DNA of 64,000 nucleotides from Streptococcus macedonicus ACA-DC 198 (GTDB taxonomy: Bacteria > Bacillota > Bacilli > Lactobacillales > Streptococcaceae). Of this stretch, positions 49,911 through 59,293 are shown one piece after another. Where the stretch lies: positions 1,265,501 through 1,329,500 of the forward strand of contig HE613569.1 of the NCBI GenBank assembly GCA_000283635.1, given 5' to 3'. Positions within the stretch are counted from its first letter, which is position 1. Every line of letters starts with the position of its first letter. A program made the position numbers and the translations under genes. A model generated the notes under the pieces. The model had not been told where the DNA came from, did not search any database, and was given only the letters and a program-made list of their open reading frames with translations.

Positions 49911-51404
49911 ATGCTACAAATTAATCATTTAACAATTACACATCTTAAAGACTTAACACAACTTATCTCTGATTTAAATGTAATCATCAATTCTGGGGAT
50001 AAATTAGCTATTATTGGCAAAGAGAGTACTGGGAAGTCAACACTTTTAAAAGCTATTTTGTCTCCGCAATTAATGGCTAACTACTGCATTCTCGAGGGAA
50101 AAATTGATAATCATTTTCCCAAAATTGGATATTTACCACAAGTTTTGTCACAAAAACAAGAAAAGATGACAGTTTCAGAATTTCTTTATGATAATTTAGA
50201 TTATGTTAGTTTTGATTTCAATGCTTTTTACCAAATGGCTGCGCGATTAGATTTGGATATTCAATCCTTAGAAAATAGAAATCAGAGTTTGAAAAGTTTA
50301 TCTGGTGGAGAAAAATTAAAGTTACAACTTGCTAAACTGGTTGGTGAAACCAATGATTTACTCTTACTAGATGAACCCTCTAGCGACCTTGATGCGCAGG
50401 CAATTAATACTTTACAAGCATTCATTCAATCATCTGACAAAACAATTATTTTTATCTCTCATGATGAAGCTCTGCTAGAAAAAACTGCTACTGCTATTCT
50501 ACACTTTGAGTTAATAAAACGTTGTCAAGTTGCTCGCGCAAGCTATTTTTCAAGAAGTTACACAGATTATATGACTTATCGTCACAAAGCTTACACCAAA
50601 CAATTAGAACAAGTCAAAAACGACCGCCGTATAAAAGCTAAAGGAGGCGCTAAAATACAACGGCTTCATGAGGCGGCAGAATACAATGTGCAAAATATTC
50701 ATGATAGCACTATAGGAAGATTAGCGGCTAAAAAGATGAAAAATGTCTTATCTCTTGAAAAACGTATGCCAAAGAAGAAGAAAAAATGGTCGATTTTCCT
50801 GAAGAAATGGATAGTATAAAACTATTTTTCGATGATATTGTTCCTCTAGATAAAAAGAAAAAACTTCTGTCTTGGGACAATCATGATTTATTAACTGGCC
50901 AAAAAGTCAGTTTAACCATTTTAGGTCAAGATAAACTGGTGATTACTGGGAGAAACGGTATCGGAAAAACACGTCTGCTCACACAAATTTACCAAGAACT
51001 AGATAAAAATCATTTTTCAATCGGTTATATGCCACAAGATTACGATAGTGTTTTTAGCAAAGGAATGACCGCTCTAACATTCTTAACACAAATATCAGAC
51101 AGCGAAAAAGCTCGAACACCCCTTGCCAGCCTTCAATTTACAAGACAAGAAATCGAACACTCTGTCCTTGAACTTTCAGGTGGGCAAAAAGCAAAATTAT
51201 TCTTAGCACGTATGGTTTTCGCCCAAAATCATATCTTAATTCTTGATGAGCCGACAAGCCATTTTTCACCAACTAGTCAGCCATTAATCAGAGAACTTTT
51301 AAGAATTTTTAACGGCTGGCTGTATTATCAGTGTTTCTCACGATAGAAAATTCATTGACGACATTGCTAATCTACATCATCAATTAACTGACAAAGAACT
51401 TTAA
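49911..51404 (+). pseudogene. ABC-F ribosome-protection-like ATPase, two frameshifts
   Basis: A soluble twin-ATPase of the ABC-F group (Vga/Lsa/Msr-like size), broken in two places. ATPase 1 has Walker A GKESTGKST, signature LSGGEKLKLQLAKL, Walker B LLLLDEPSSDLD and ISHDEALLEK. A basic linker with repeated Lys/Arg follows. Near 50775-50790, in an A-rich stretch, the frame shifts by -1. ATPase 2 then runs with Walker A GRNGIGKT, signature LELSGGQKAKLFLARM and Walker B LILDEPTSHFSPTS. A second shift near 51310 cuts it before GCIISVSHDRKFIDDIANLH, which continues in another frame to a stop at 51404. Without these shifts the product would be about 500 residues. It is probably an inactive antibiotic-resistance-type gene. 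Confidence 0.85.
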
Positions 51405-51412
51405 AAATATTA

Positions 51413-51439
51413 AAAAAACTGTCCAGTGGACAGTTTTTT
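51413..51439 (+). terminator. Terminator after the ABC-F pseudogene
   Basis: AAAAAACTGTCC-AGT-GGACAGTTTTTT, a perfect 12-bp stem with three-base loop. A second copy of its core follows 49 bases later (see the repeat at 51421). Confidence 0.88.
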
Positions 51440-51518
51440 CACGAGCCTAGAAATTGAAAAGCGAGTTAAGTCCAGTGGACAGTTTTTTCACGAGCTTAGA
51501 GATTGGAAAGCGAGTTTT
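51421..51518 (+). repeat. Tandem 49-bp repeat containing a terminator core
   Basis: Two head-to-tail units (51421-51469 and 51470-51518), each beginning GTCCAGTGGACAGTTTTTTC, then ACGAGC, T/TAGA and AAGCGAG. They differ at a few positions. The unit includes the terminator palindrome and about 30 further bases. Confidence 0.8.
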
Positions 51519-51540
51519 ATGCAGGTAAGCAAGGCGAGTA

Positions 51541-51723
51541 TTATGATTCTTGATCCTTTGCTTCATCTGCTTTTACTTTAGCTATTTTTTCGCGCTCCAA
51601 GCGCAAACGTCGATTTGGATTAAGGGTATTGAAAAGTTCTTCTAGCTTTTCAGCATTCCAAACATCCGCTGCTGATACAAAATTACCATCTTTATCTCGA
51701 AAAGATATCGGTTTATCACCCAT
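51541..51723 (-). CDS. Small conserved streptococcal protein, function unknown
   Basis: A 60-residue, highly charged soluble protein. It begins MGDKPISFRDKDGNFVSAAD and has a basic NPNRRLRLEREK segment near the middle and an acidic end. The start at 51723 has GGAGG upstream; a longer in-frame reading adds a hydrophobic leader without a ribosome site. I recognise no functional domain. It is oriented like obgE but about 400 bases of repeats lie between them. Confidence 0.7.
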   Translation of the reverse strand: MGDKPISFRDKDGNFVSAADVWNAEKLEELFNTLNPNRRLRLEREKIAKVKADEAKDQES

Positions 51724-51833
51724 AAGAACCTCCAGTAAAATGTAATATAAGCTCAATTGTGAATCATCACAATTCCTATTAATCTTTAAAATTTATAATT
51801 CTTCCAATTTAAGCAAACCAGCACAGCAATCAA

Positions 51834-52010
51834 ACACGTCGTTAGAACATAAGTTACGACACGGAGTTAGGACAGTCAATACTTAATGCCTTAACGTAGT
51901 TAGTAAGTTGATAGCTAGTCCACTGTATAATGGCTAACATAGTAACTGAACACGTCATAATGGCTAACACAGTAACTGAACACGTCATTAAAACATACGT
52001 TACGACGTGA
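51834..52010. repeat. Interspersed CACGTC hairpin repeat
   Basis: Two copies of a unit of about 27 bases (CACGTCRTTARAACATA then MGTTACGAC) at about 51836 and 51981, about 145 bases apart. Each can fold because CGTC and GACG are at its ends. Confidence 0.6.
51929..51988. repeat. Tandem 30-bp repeat, two units
   Basis: Units AATGGCTAACAT... to ...GAACACGTCAT at 51929-51958 and 51959-51988, with a single mismatch. The end of each unit overlaps the CACGTC hairpin repeat. The 51724-52083 stretch holds no gene I can support. Confidence 0.8.
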
Positions 52011-52083
52011 GAAAATGATTTCGATAATAAACCATTTTCGAGCTAGTAAGATGCCTAGGCAAACTCCGTATAGTGCTTGTTGT

Positions 52084-52116
52084 CTTGTCGTTAGATAGCT
52101 AAGCTATCAACGACAA
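52084..52116 (-). terminator. Strong stem-loop after obgE
   Basis: CTTGTCGTT-A-GATAGC pairs with GCTATC-AACGACAAG (15 bp, one bulge, three-base loop). It lies nine bases past the obgE stop. No T-run follows on the minus strand, so it may act as an RNA-stabilising hairpin and not as a classic terminator. Confidence 0.6.
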
Positions 52117-52124
52117 GTGGCAGG

Positions 52125-53438
52125 TTAATCCACAAATTCAAATTCGAAGTTTCCGATTCGGACGATGTCTCCGTCTTTAGCTCCGCGTTCACGAAGGGCT
52201 TCATCAACCCCCATACCACGCAATTGGCGAGCAAATTTCATAATAGATTCATCACGTTCCATATTCGTCATGACAAAGAGTTTTTCAAGTTTTTCACCTG
52301 ACAATACCCAAGCAGCATCGTCATCACGTGAAATTTCAAATGGACGTTCATCTGGGTCAAAGCCATAATAAACTTCTTCGTCAATCATGTCATCATCAGT
52401 GTAAAGCAAGAATTCATCTGTCTTAGCAAGCAATTCTGCTGTCGCTTCCATTAGATTTTCTAGCCCTTGATGTGCCAAGCTTGAAATTGGGAAAATCATT
52501 GGCATTTCTTCAAAATCATCATAATTCGCTGCCAATTTTTCTTTGAAAATTTTCAAGTTTTCTTCCGCTTCCGGCATATCCATCTTGTTTGCAACAATGA
52601 TTTGTGGACGTTCCATCAAACGAAGATTATAGGTTTCAAGCTCATTATTAATAGAAACATAATCTTCATACGGGTCACGACCTTCGCTAGCTGACATATC
52701 AATCACGTGTAAGATAACGCGTGTACGCTCAATATGGCGAAGGAATTGTGTACCAAGTCCAACACCTTGTGAAGCGCCCTCAATCAACCCTGGAAGGTCA
52801 GCCATAGCAAAGCTATCACCTGATTTGGTACGAACCATTCCAAGATTAGGTACGATTGTTGTAAAGTGGTAAGCACCAATTTTAGGTTTAGCAGCTGTCA
52901 CAACACTCAACAATGTTGATTTACCAACTGACGGGAATCCAACCAGACCAACATCAGCCAAGATTTTCAATTCTAATTGAAGGTCACGTTCCTCACCAGG
53001 TTCACCATTTTCGGCAATTTCAGGTGCTGGGTTACGTGGTGTCGCAAAGCGAATATTACCACGTCCACCACGTCCGCCACGAGCAACAACGAATTCTTGA
53101 CCATTCTCAACAAGGTCAGTGATTACTTTATTGGTTTCCGCATCACGAACAGTTGTTCCTTGTGGAACACGGACAATAAGGTCCTCCGCACCACGTCCGT
53201 GCATTCCTTTTGTCATCCCTTTTTCACCAGATTTGGCTTTAAAAATACGATTATAACGGAAGTCCATCAAGGTACGAAGCCCTTCGTCAACTTTAAAGAT
53301 GACTGAACCACCTTTACCGCCATCACCGCCCCAAGGTCCACCGTTAGGGACGTATTTTTCACGACGAAAGGCAACCATTCCGTCACCACCACGACCAGCT
53401 TTCACGCTAATTTGGGCAGTATCTAAAAACATACTCAT
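52125..53438 (-). CDS. obgE: GTPase ObgE/CgtA
   Basis: An essential GTPase linked to 50S ribosome assembly and stress control. The Gly-rich Obg fold is at residues 1-158 ([20 protein letters not shown] and RGGRGGRGN). The G domain has G1 [10 protein letters not shown]3 DLPGLIEGA and G4 NKMDMP. A C-terminal OCT domain (about 360-437) ends the protein, as in Gram-positive versions. A terminator separates it from the small membrane-protein gene upstream. Confidence 0.96.
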   Translation of the reverse strand: MSMFLDTAQISVKAGRGGDGMVAFRREKYVPNGGPWGGDGGKGGSVIFKVDEGLRTLMDFRYNRIFKAKSGEKGMTKGMHGRGAEDLIVRVPQGTTVRDAETNKVITDLVENGQEFVVARGGRGGRGNIRFATPRNPAPEIAENGEPGEERDLQLELKILADVGLVGFPSVGKSTLLSVVTAAKPKIGAYHFTTIVPNLGMVRTKSGDSFAMADLPGLIEGASQGVGLGTQFLRHIERTRVILHVIDMSASEGRDPYEDYVSINNELETYNLRLMERPQIIVANKMDMPEAEENLKIFKEKLAANYDDFEEMPMIFPISSLAHQGLENLMEATAELLAKTDEFLLYTDDDMIDEEVYYGFDPDERPFEISRDDDAAWVLSGEKLEKLFVMTNMERDESIMKFARQLRGMGVDEALRERGAKDGDIVRIGNFEFEFVD

Positions 53439-53500
53439 TATTAATTCCTATTCTTTCATTATTGTAAAAATTGCTTTAAAGTTTGATGGGTTAAAGCATA

Positions 53501-53522
53501 AAAAAACGCCTCTTCAGCGTTC
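53501..53522 (-). terminator. Terminator between the small membrane-protein gene and obgE
   Basis: AACGC/GCGTT stem followed by TTTTTTT on the minus strand, directly after the stop at 53524. Confidence 0.75.
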
Positions 53523-53523
53523 T

Positions 53524-53652
53524 TTAAATAATTGAACCAATTGCAGTCGCAATAAGACCACCTACGGTTACTAGAACCATTAAGATAACAACTACTAAAG
53601 TCAGTTTTTCAAACGCTGTTTTTTTACGTGGTCCGTTTTCACCAAATGCCAC
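53524..53652 (-). CDS. Small single-pass membrane protein (DUF4044-like)
   Basis: A 42-residue protein with a GTG start at 53652 and GAGGTG seven bases upstream. It begins MAFGENGPRKKTAFEKLTL, a charged N-terminus, followed by one membrane helix (LVVVILMVLVTVGGLIATAI). The MAFGENGPRKK start and the place next to obgE match the small DUF4044 proteins of streptococci. Function unknown. Confidence 0.8.
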   Translation of the reverse strand: MAFGENGPRKKTAFEKLTLVVVILMVLVTVGGLIATAIGSII

Positions 53653-53733
53653 TTTAATACACCTCGCTCATTGAATTTATTACTATTATCTTAACATGAT
53701 TGCCTCAAATAATCAAATAACTACTGCAGAAAT

Positions 53734-54462
53734 TTACAATTCAACGTCAAATTCTTCAAGGCTTGCTAACTCATCATCTGTTAATCGACGCCACTCTCCA
53801 AGAGCCAATTGCTTATCCAATTGAAGTGGACCCATTCTGAGGCGTTGAAGATCTGTCACTTTTTTACCACAAGCCTGTACCATGCGTTTGACTTGGTGAA
53901 ATTTTCCCTCTTTAATGGTAATTTCAACAACACTTGTTCTTTCTGCTTCATTTGTTTCAAGAATCACTAACTGCGCTGGCTGACATGTAAAATCTTTCAA
54001 GTCAATACCGTTGGTAAAAGCTGCCACATCATCGATCGTCATCAGACCAGCAACTTTGGCTCGGTAAGTTTTATCAACATGTTTTTTAGGAGATAGCATG
54101 GCATGCGCTAACTTACCGTTATTAGTTAATAGTAAAAGTCCATGCGTATCAATATCCAAACGCCCAACTGGAAAAACTTCCTTATCCCAAGCTGTTTTAT
54201 CGAGCAAATCTAAGACGGTTTTATGATGATTATCCTCTGTTGCTGAAATCACACCTTTTGGTTTATTCAACATATAATAAACGTATTTTTCATAAGAAAG
54301 CGTCTGCCCCTGACAACTAATCTGGTCGGCTTTCTCATCAATCTGTGTTTTAGGTGATAATTCCACTTTGCCATTAACAAGCACTTGTTTTTTCTTTAGC
54401 AGTTGTTTGACTTCCGTCCGCGACCCTATGCCTGCTTCTACTAAAAATTTATCTAACCGCAT
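53734..54462 (-). CDS. rsuA: 16S rRNA pseudouridine synthase RsuA-type
   Basis: Converts a uridine in 16S rRNA (516 in E. coli) to pseudouridine. An S4 RNA-binding domain is at the N-terminus (RLDKFLVEAGIGSRTEVKQL). The catalytic Asp is in GRLDIDTHGLLLLTNNG. The ATG at 54462 directly follows GGAAAGAAG; the longer in-frame start lacks a ribosome site. The product is 242 residues, normal for RsuA. A related 23S enzyme cannot be fully excluded. Confidence 0.88.
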   Translation of the reverse strand: MRLDKFLVEAGIGSRTEVKQLLKKKQVLVNGKVELSPKTQIDEKADQISCQGQTLSYEKYVYYMLNKPKGVISATEDNHHKTVLDLLDKTAWDKEVFPVGRLDIDTHGLLLLTNNGKLAHAMLSPKKHVDKTYRAKVAGLMTIDDVAAFTNGIDLKDFTCQPAQLVILETNEAERTSVVEITIKEGKFHQVKRMVQACGKKVTDLQRLRMGPLQLDKQLALGEWRRLTDDELASLEEFDVEL

Positions 54463-54536
54463 CTTCTTTCCTTTACCTATTCTTACGTTTTTCAAACGAT
54501 TTCCTATCTATTGTATCATTTTTCAAAGCACAAAGA

Positions 54537-54567
54537 AAACAAGGCGGGCAAAGCCCGAACCTTGTTT
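54537..54567 (-). terminator. Terminator of the OppA-type gene
   Basis: AACAAGG-C-GGGC / GCCC-GAA-CCTTGTT stem followed by TTCTTTG on the minus strand; it lies 20 bases past the stop at 54587. Confidence 0.8.
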
Positions 54568-54586
54568 TACATTAATTTGATTGGAT

Positions 54587-56233
54587 CTATTTTTTATATG
54601 CGTAAGTGAAATCTACTGACAAACCAGTTGAGTTACGAACAAGTCCTTTAAGGTCTGGATTTTGAAGTCCTTTACCACTACGGAAGTAGATCGGGTTATA
54701 AAGCGCATTGTCATAAAGTACTTTTTCAGCAGCTTTATAATCGTCTGCAGCAGCCGCTGGGTCTAAAGCATCTGTTGTGATTGCTTTTTGATAAGCCGCA
54801 TCATAATCTGCATTTGAGAATTTACCGTAGTTGTAAGATGAGTTAGTAGTGAACAGACCATAGAAAGTAGAACCTTCTGGATAGTCACCACCCCAAAGCA
54901 CAAGAGCTACATCAAAGTTTTGGTTTTTAGTATCTTCAAGACGTTGTTTGAAAGTAACAAATTTTTCTTGGACTGTCAAACCTGAAAGAGTATTTTCCCA
55001 AGTTTCTTTGATATAGTCAACTGCAGCTTTTGAAACTGGTGCATCTGAATCAGCTGTGATTGTCAATGTAACTGAATCAGTACCAAGTTCTGCCAAACCT
55101 TCTTTGAAAAGTTTAGCTGCTTCTTTTTCATCATGGCTATAACCTGGAGAAACATATTTAGCCAAATCAGTACCGTCTGGCAATGTTTCAAGACCCGTAG
55201 GCACAAGAGCTGTCGCAGCTGTTGAACCAGTATCGATAGCAGCTTTTACAATTCCTTCACGGTCAGTTGCCAAGTTAAGGGCTTGACGAATTTTAGTGTT
55301 GTTCAAAGCAGTTACAGTACCTGTTTGGTTATAAACCATGTAGGCTGTTGTAGCTTCTGGAACGTCAACAATATCATCACGATTTTTGTTAGCTTTGTAT
55401 GTTGCTTCAGTATTTGAGATGTTTGCGTAATCAAGGTCACCATCTTTGTACATTTGCACAGCTGTATCTGGTTTCTTAATCGTTTGGATGTTTACTTTCT
55501 TATTTTTAACATCTTTAGCATCCCAATAGTATTTGTTTTTCACAAGAGTGAATGTTCCGCTTGTTCCGTTCCAATCTTCAACGGTATATGGTCCAGAATA
55601 CAATGATTTTTCAGAAGTTGTTCCGTAATCATCACCAGCTTTTTTAACAAAGTCTTTGCTTTGCGGCATGAAGTTTGAAAATGAAAGCAAGCTCATAAAC
55701 TGTGGTGAAGGGTTAGACAAAGTGAAAATAAGTTTATTTCCATCTGCTTTGACACCCAATTCATCAACACTTTTAGTTCCAGCAATAACTTCTTCAGCAT
55801 TCAAAACGTGTGCATCTGATACAAGGTAAGCGTACTCTGAAGCAGTTGCTGGGTCAACAATACGTTGCCAGCTGTACACAAAGTCCTCTGCTGTCAAATT
55901 ACTACCATCTGACCATTTAAGGTCATCGCGAAGTGTTGCTGTATAAGTCAAGCCATCATCAGATACTTCTACTTTTTCAGCCAAATCAGGTTGTAACTTA
56001 CCATCTTCATCACGACGAAGAAGGTTACTTCCTGAGTTACCAATAGCAATTGATGAATAAGTATCTGTAACTTTTGAAATGTCCAAGGTACTAATTTCAG
56101 TTGGGATAAACCAATTGATTTCATCACTTGAAGAAGATGATGAACCGCTACTATTGCCACAAGCTGCTAGAACAGCCGCTGATAACAAAGTCACAGCTCC
56201 TAGACCTACACGTTTCCAATTTTTAATTTTCAT
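54587..56233 (-). CDS. Oligopeptide-binding lipoprotein (OppA/SBP family 5)
   Basis: A peptide-binding lipoprotein of SBP family 5, 548 residues from the ATG at 56233. The lipobox is VLAACGNSS, followed by a Ser-rich linker. TEISTLDISKVTDTYSS and the LRDDLKWSDGSNLTAEDFVY block are the family hallmark. No opp permease or ATPase genes are adjacent, so it may be an orphan pheromone or peptide receptor that shares a transporter. AGGAGG precedes the start. Confidence 0.9.
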   Translation of the reverse strand: MKIKNWKRVGLGAVTLLSAAVLAACGNSSGSSSSSSDEINWFIPTEISTLDISKVTDTYSSIAIGNSGSNLLRRDEDGKLQPDLAEKVEVSDDGLTYTATLRDDLKWSDGSNLTAEDFVYSWQRIVDPATASEYAYLVSDAHVLNAEEVIAGTKSVDELGVKADGNKLIFTLSNPSPQFMSLLSFSNFMPQSKDFVKKAGDDYGTTSEKSLYSGPYTVEDWNGTSGTFTLVKNKYYWDAKDVKNKKVNIQTIKKPDTAVQMYKDGDLDYANISNTEATYKANKNRDDIVDVPEATTAYMVYNQTGTVTALNNTKIRQALNLATDREGIVKAAIDTGSTAATALVPTGLETLPDGTDLAKYVSPGYSHDEKEAAKLFKEGLAELGTDSVTLTITADSDAPVSKAAVDYIKETWENTLSGLTVQEKFVTFKQRLEDTKNQNFDVALVLWGGDYPEGSTFYGLFTTNSSYNYGKFSNADYDAAYQKAITTDALDPAAAADDYKAAEKVLYDNALYNPIYFRSGKGLQNPDLKGLVRNSTGLSVDFTYAYKK

Positions 56234-56275
56234 GATGGATCCTCCTACCATAAACTTTCTTTCGGTATGTTAACT

Positions 56276-56311
56276 ATTATAACACAGTATTTTCTAAAAA
56301 TACAGAAAATT
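56276..56311 (-). promoter_or_regulatory. OppA-type promoter with possible CodY box
   Basis: TATAAT with TGT before it (56276-56281, minus) is the likely -10. Upstream, 56297-56311 reads AATTTTCTGTATTTT on the minus strand, 12 of 15 to the CodY motif AATTTTCWGAAAATT. CodY control of peptide uptake is well known in streptococci, but this match is only moderate. Confidence 0.4.
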
Positions 56312-56453
56312 TTTAAATTAATTAATTTTTCAAAAAGCTTGGTTCCATTTATTTTTTACTCATTTTACACACTTTTATGAGAATCAATGCCAAAATAGGT
56401 AGTGTAAAATAAGTTGTGTAAACACAAAAAGGAATAAATCCGTTATAGTAGAG

Positions 56454-57128
56454 TTGCAAAACATTACTATAATTGCCATTTTCTCTACAATTGCTGGTAC
56501 CTTAATCGGTTTGTTAGTCGGTGTATTTCGTAGTTTGCCAAACTCAGAAAATCCACTGGCTCGTTTCTTGCAAAAATTAGTGAATATCTTATTAACTGTC
56601 TATATTGAAGTTTTCCGTGGTACACCGATGATGGTATAAGCAATGGTTATCTTCTATGGATTAGCTCAAGCTTTCCAATTTGATTTAAACCGAACTGTAG
56701 CGGCCCTATTAATTGTTTCGGTTAATACCGGTGCCTATATGGCTGAAATCGTACGAGGTGGTATTTTCGCTGTTGATAAAGGGTAATTCGAAGCTGCTCA
56801 AGCAATGGGGATGACTCACAGTCAAACAATGACTAAAGTTGTCTTACCTCAAGTCATTCGTAATATTTTACCAGCCATCGGAAATGAAACTGTGATTAAC
56901 ATTAAAGATACTACTGTATTGAGCGTTATCAGTGTAGGAGACTTATTTTTCCAAGTAACAGCTGCCTCAGGTACAACGCTATTGTTCTTTGAAACATTTA
57001 CGATTATCGGTATCATCTATCTAGTCTTGACAATCACTGCTACTCGTCTATTACGCTTAATGGAAAAAAGAATCGATGGGCCATCCGCTTATGTACAAGC
57101 TGATGAATCATTAGAAAAACAAACCTAG
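56454..57128 (+). pseudogene. Amino-acid ABC permease, two internal ochre codons
   Basis: A permease of the polar amino-acid type ([46 protein letters not shown] loop FEAAQAMGMTHSQTMTKVVL). TAA codons at 56637-56639 and 56784-56786 replace Gln in the conserved MMVQAM and DKGQFEAA positions; both need only CAA to TAA. The N-terminus is short by roughly 20 residues and has a weak TTG start. The frame is otherwise open to 57128. Its ATPase partner downstream is broken too, so the system is dead unless suppressed. Confidence 0.88.
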
Positions 57129-57140
57129 GGGGGAACGTAA

Positions 57141-57877
57141 ATGTCAGCAATTATTGAAATCAATCATTTGAAAAAAGCTTCGGTAATAATGAAGTCTTAA
57201 AAGATATTAACGCAACTGTCAATAAAGGAGAAGTTCTGACAATCATTGGTTCTTCTGGTTCAGGAAAATCAACTTTATTACGCTGCATTAATTTATTAGA
57301 AAAACCAACAAGTGGTGAAATTCGTTACGAAGGAACCAATGTCTTAGAAAAAGGCTATAGTTTAACCAAATATCGCACATACTTGGGAATGGTGTTTCAA
57401 TCCTTTAATTTATTTAACAACATGAACGTCTTAGAAAATTGCCTTTCTGGACAATTGACCGTTCTTAAACGTAATCGCCAAGAAGCCAAAGAAATTGCTT
57501 TGGAAAACTTAAAAAAAGTTGGAATGGAGCGTTATGTCAACACCAAACCTTCTCAACTTTCTGGTGGACAAAAATAACGGGTAGCTATCGCTCGTGCCTT
57601 GTCAATGAATCCTGATGTTATGCTTTTTGATGAACCAACTTCTGCACTAGATCCAGAAATGGTCAGCGAAGTTTTAGCCGTAATGAAATCTTTAGCTGAA
57701 AATGGCATGACTATGGTTGTTGTAACGCACGAAATGGGCTTTGCTAAAGAAGTCTCTGATCGTGTCATCTTTATGGATCAAGGAGTCATCGCTGAAGAAG
57801 GAACACCAGAAGATATCTTTGTTCATCCAAAAGAAGTCCGCACCAAAGCATTTCTTCATCGGGTATTAAACGACTAA
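57141..57877 (+). pseudogene. Amino-acid ABC ATPase, frameshift plus ochre codon
   Basis: Partner of the broken permease. It starts ATG at 57141 (MSAIIEINHLKK). A run of six A at 57171-57176, where seven are needed, breaks the frame before FGNNEVLKDI. Walker A GSSGSGKST and Q-loop VFQSFNLF follow. The signature reads LSGGQK, then TAA (57575-57577) where Gln belongs, then [12 protein letters not shown]. Walker B is [14 protein letters not shown]. Both lesions are simple, which suggests recent decay. The gene's terminator is the one that the second IS copy has split. Confidence 0.88.
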
Positions 57878-57944
57878 ATTTTTAATAACACAAAATGGAA
57901 AAGAAGGACTTCGTGAAGTGACCCCCAAATGTTAGACTAAATAT

Positions 57945-58844
57945 TTAAGTTAAGGATTGAGTTCTGTATTGCACAGGACTTAGTCCTTTTAATGTAAGTT
58001 TGATTCGTTTAGTGTTGTAGTAGTTGATATATTCTGAAATAGCTGTTTTCAATGTTTCGAGAGAAGTAAATTCCTTCTCAAACCCATAAAACATTTCTGT
58101 CTTCAATGTTCCAAAGAAAGATTCCATCATGCCGTTGTCTAAGCTATTTCCTTTACGCGACATGGACGGTCTCATTCCATGCTCCTCAAGAAAATGATGG
58201 TAGTAAGTGTGTTGATATTGCCATCCTTGGTCACTATGTAAAATAGTGTCCTGATAAGTTTGTTCAGGAAAAGCCTCGGAAAGCATTGTTTTAAGTTGTT
58301 GTAAGTTTGGCGAGGTAGATAAATTGTATGCAATAATCTCACTGTTAAAGCCATCAAGAACTGGTGATAGATACAATTTTTGATCACTAGCAGGAATTGA
58401 AAACTCTGTTACATCGGTATAACACTTCTTAAGTGGTTGGGCAGCTTTAAATTGACGCTTAATGAGATTATCAGCTTTCTTGCCGACCTCACCTTTATAA
58501 GAGTTATAGCGACGTTTCGCACGGATTCTAGCTTTCAAACCAAGTTCTGTCATCAGACGTTGAACTTTCTTATGGTTAACTTTATAGCCTCGATTTTTAA
58601 GTTCGAGGTGAATTCTACGGTAACCATATCTCCCTTTGTTCTCAGAATAAATATTTTGAATAGCTTCTTTTAATTCTTTGTTTTTATCTACCTGGGTTAG
58701 ACGTTTAACCTGATAATAGTAGGTTGATCGAGACAACTTCAAAATATTAAGTAGGATTCTTAAATCAAATACATTGATTAGTCCTTGAATGATTTCTGTT
58801 GCTCTTTGAGCCTTGCTTCGTCCCTCAATCGGAGTTCTCTCAAC
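57945..58844 (-). CDS. IS3-family OrfB transposase, copy 2
   Basis: The DDE catalytic half, the same protein as in copy 1 ([26 protein letters not shown]). It is reached by -1 slippage at the A-AAA-AAG heptamer near 58844-58850; a possible internal TTG start is at 58742. Intact. Confidence 0.9.
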   Translation of the reverse strand, partial: VERTPIEGRSKAQRATEIIQGLINVFDLRILLNILKLSRSTYYYQVKRLTQVDKNKELKEAIQNIYSENKGRYGYRRIHLELKNRGYKVNHKKVQRLMTELGLKARIRAKRRYNSYKGEVGKKADNLIKRQFKAAQPLKKCYTDVTEFSIPASDQKLYLSPVLDGFNSEIIAYNLSTSPNLQQLKTMLSEAFPEQTYQDTILHSDQGWQYQHTYYHHFLEEHGMRPSMSRKGNSLDNGMMESFFGTLKTEMFYGFEKEFTSLETLKTAISEYINYYNTKRIKLTLKGLSPVQYRTQSLT

Positions 58845-59293
58845 TTTTTTAGTACGGCATTCTCCGCTCTAAGGTACTCATTTTCATATTGAAGACGCTC
58901 TAATTCAGTCATTTCTTCAAGTTTTTTCTTTGGTTTGCGTCCCATTTTTACAGGTCTCCCTCTTGATTTCTCAAGAATAGTATACCCGTTTTTCTTGTAT
59001 TGCGCTATCCAATTAGGAAGCATTCCCTTATTTGGTAATCCATAATCTAGAGAAACCTCTAGCTGAGACCTACCTTTCATCAGAACTTCTTTTATGATTT
59101 CTTGCTTTAGTTCAGGAGAATAATACCTATTTTTCCTTTTACAAACGCTTTCCAATCCGTGTATATCAATAAGACGGACCATGTATTGAAGGTTATACTT
59201 ACTAATATTAAATGTTTGACTGATTTTAGACCATGTCCAACCAGATTGTCGTAAGCGATAGATTTCAATTTTATCTTCATAACTTAATTTCAT
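58778..59293 (-). CDS. IS3-family OrfA, copy 2
   Basis: The helix-turn-helix half with leucine zipper, 171 residues, the same protein as in copy 1. The terminator-like hairpin of the IS end lies directly upstream (about 59296-59339). Intact, so this copy can probably still transpose. Confidence 0.9.
   Translation of the reverse strand: MKLSYEDKIEIYRLRQSGWTWSKISQTFNISKYNLQYMVRLIDIHGLESVCKRKNRYYSPELKQEIIKEVLMKGRSQLEVSLDYGLPNKGMLPNWIAQYKKNGYTILEKSRGRPVKMGRKPKKKLEEMTELERLQYENEYLRAENAVLKKLRELRLRDEARLKEQQKSFKD

Noticed and set aside
51421..51988. CRISPR array
   Set aside because: Only two units in each repeat group, head to tail without spacers, and no cas genes; these are small tandem or terminator repeats.
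56637..57577. Reassignment of TAA to Gln as an explanation for the three ochre codons
   Set aside because: Many intact genes in the window end with TAA, so the code is standard; local mutation is enough.
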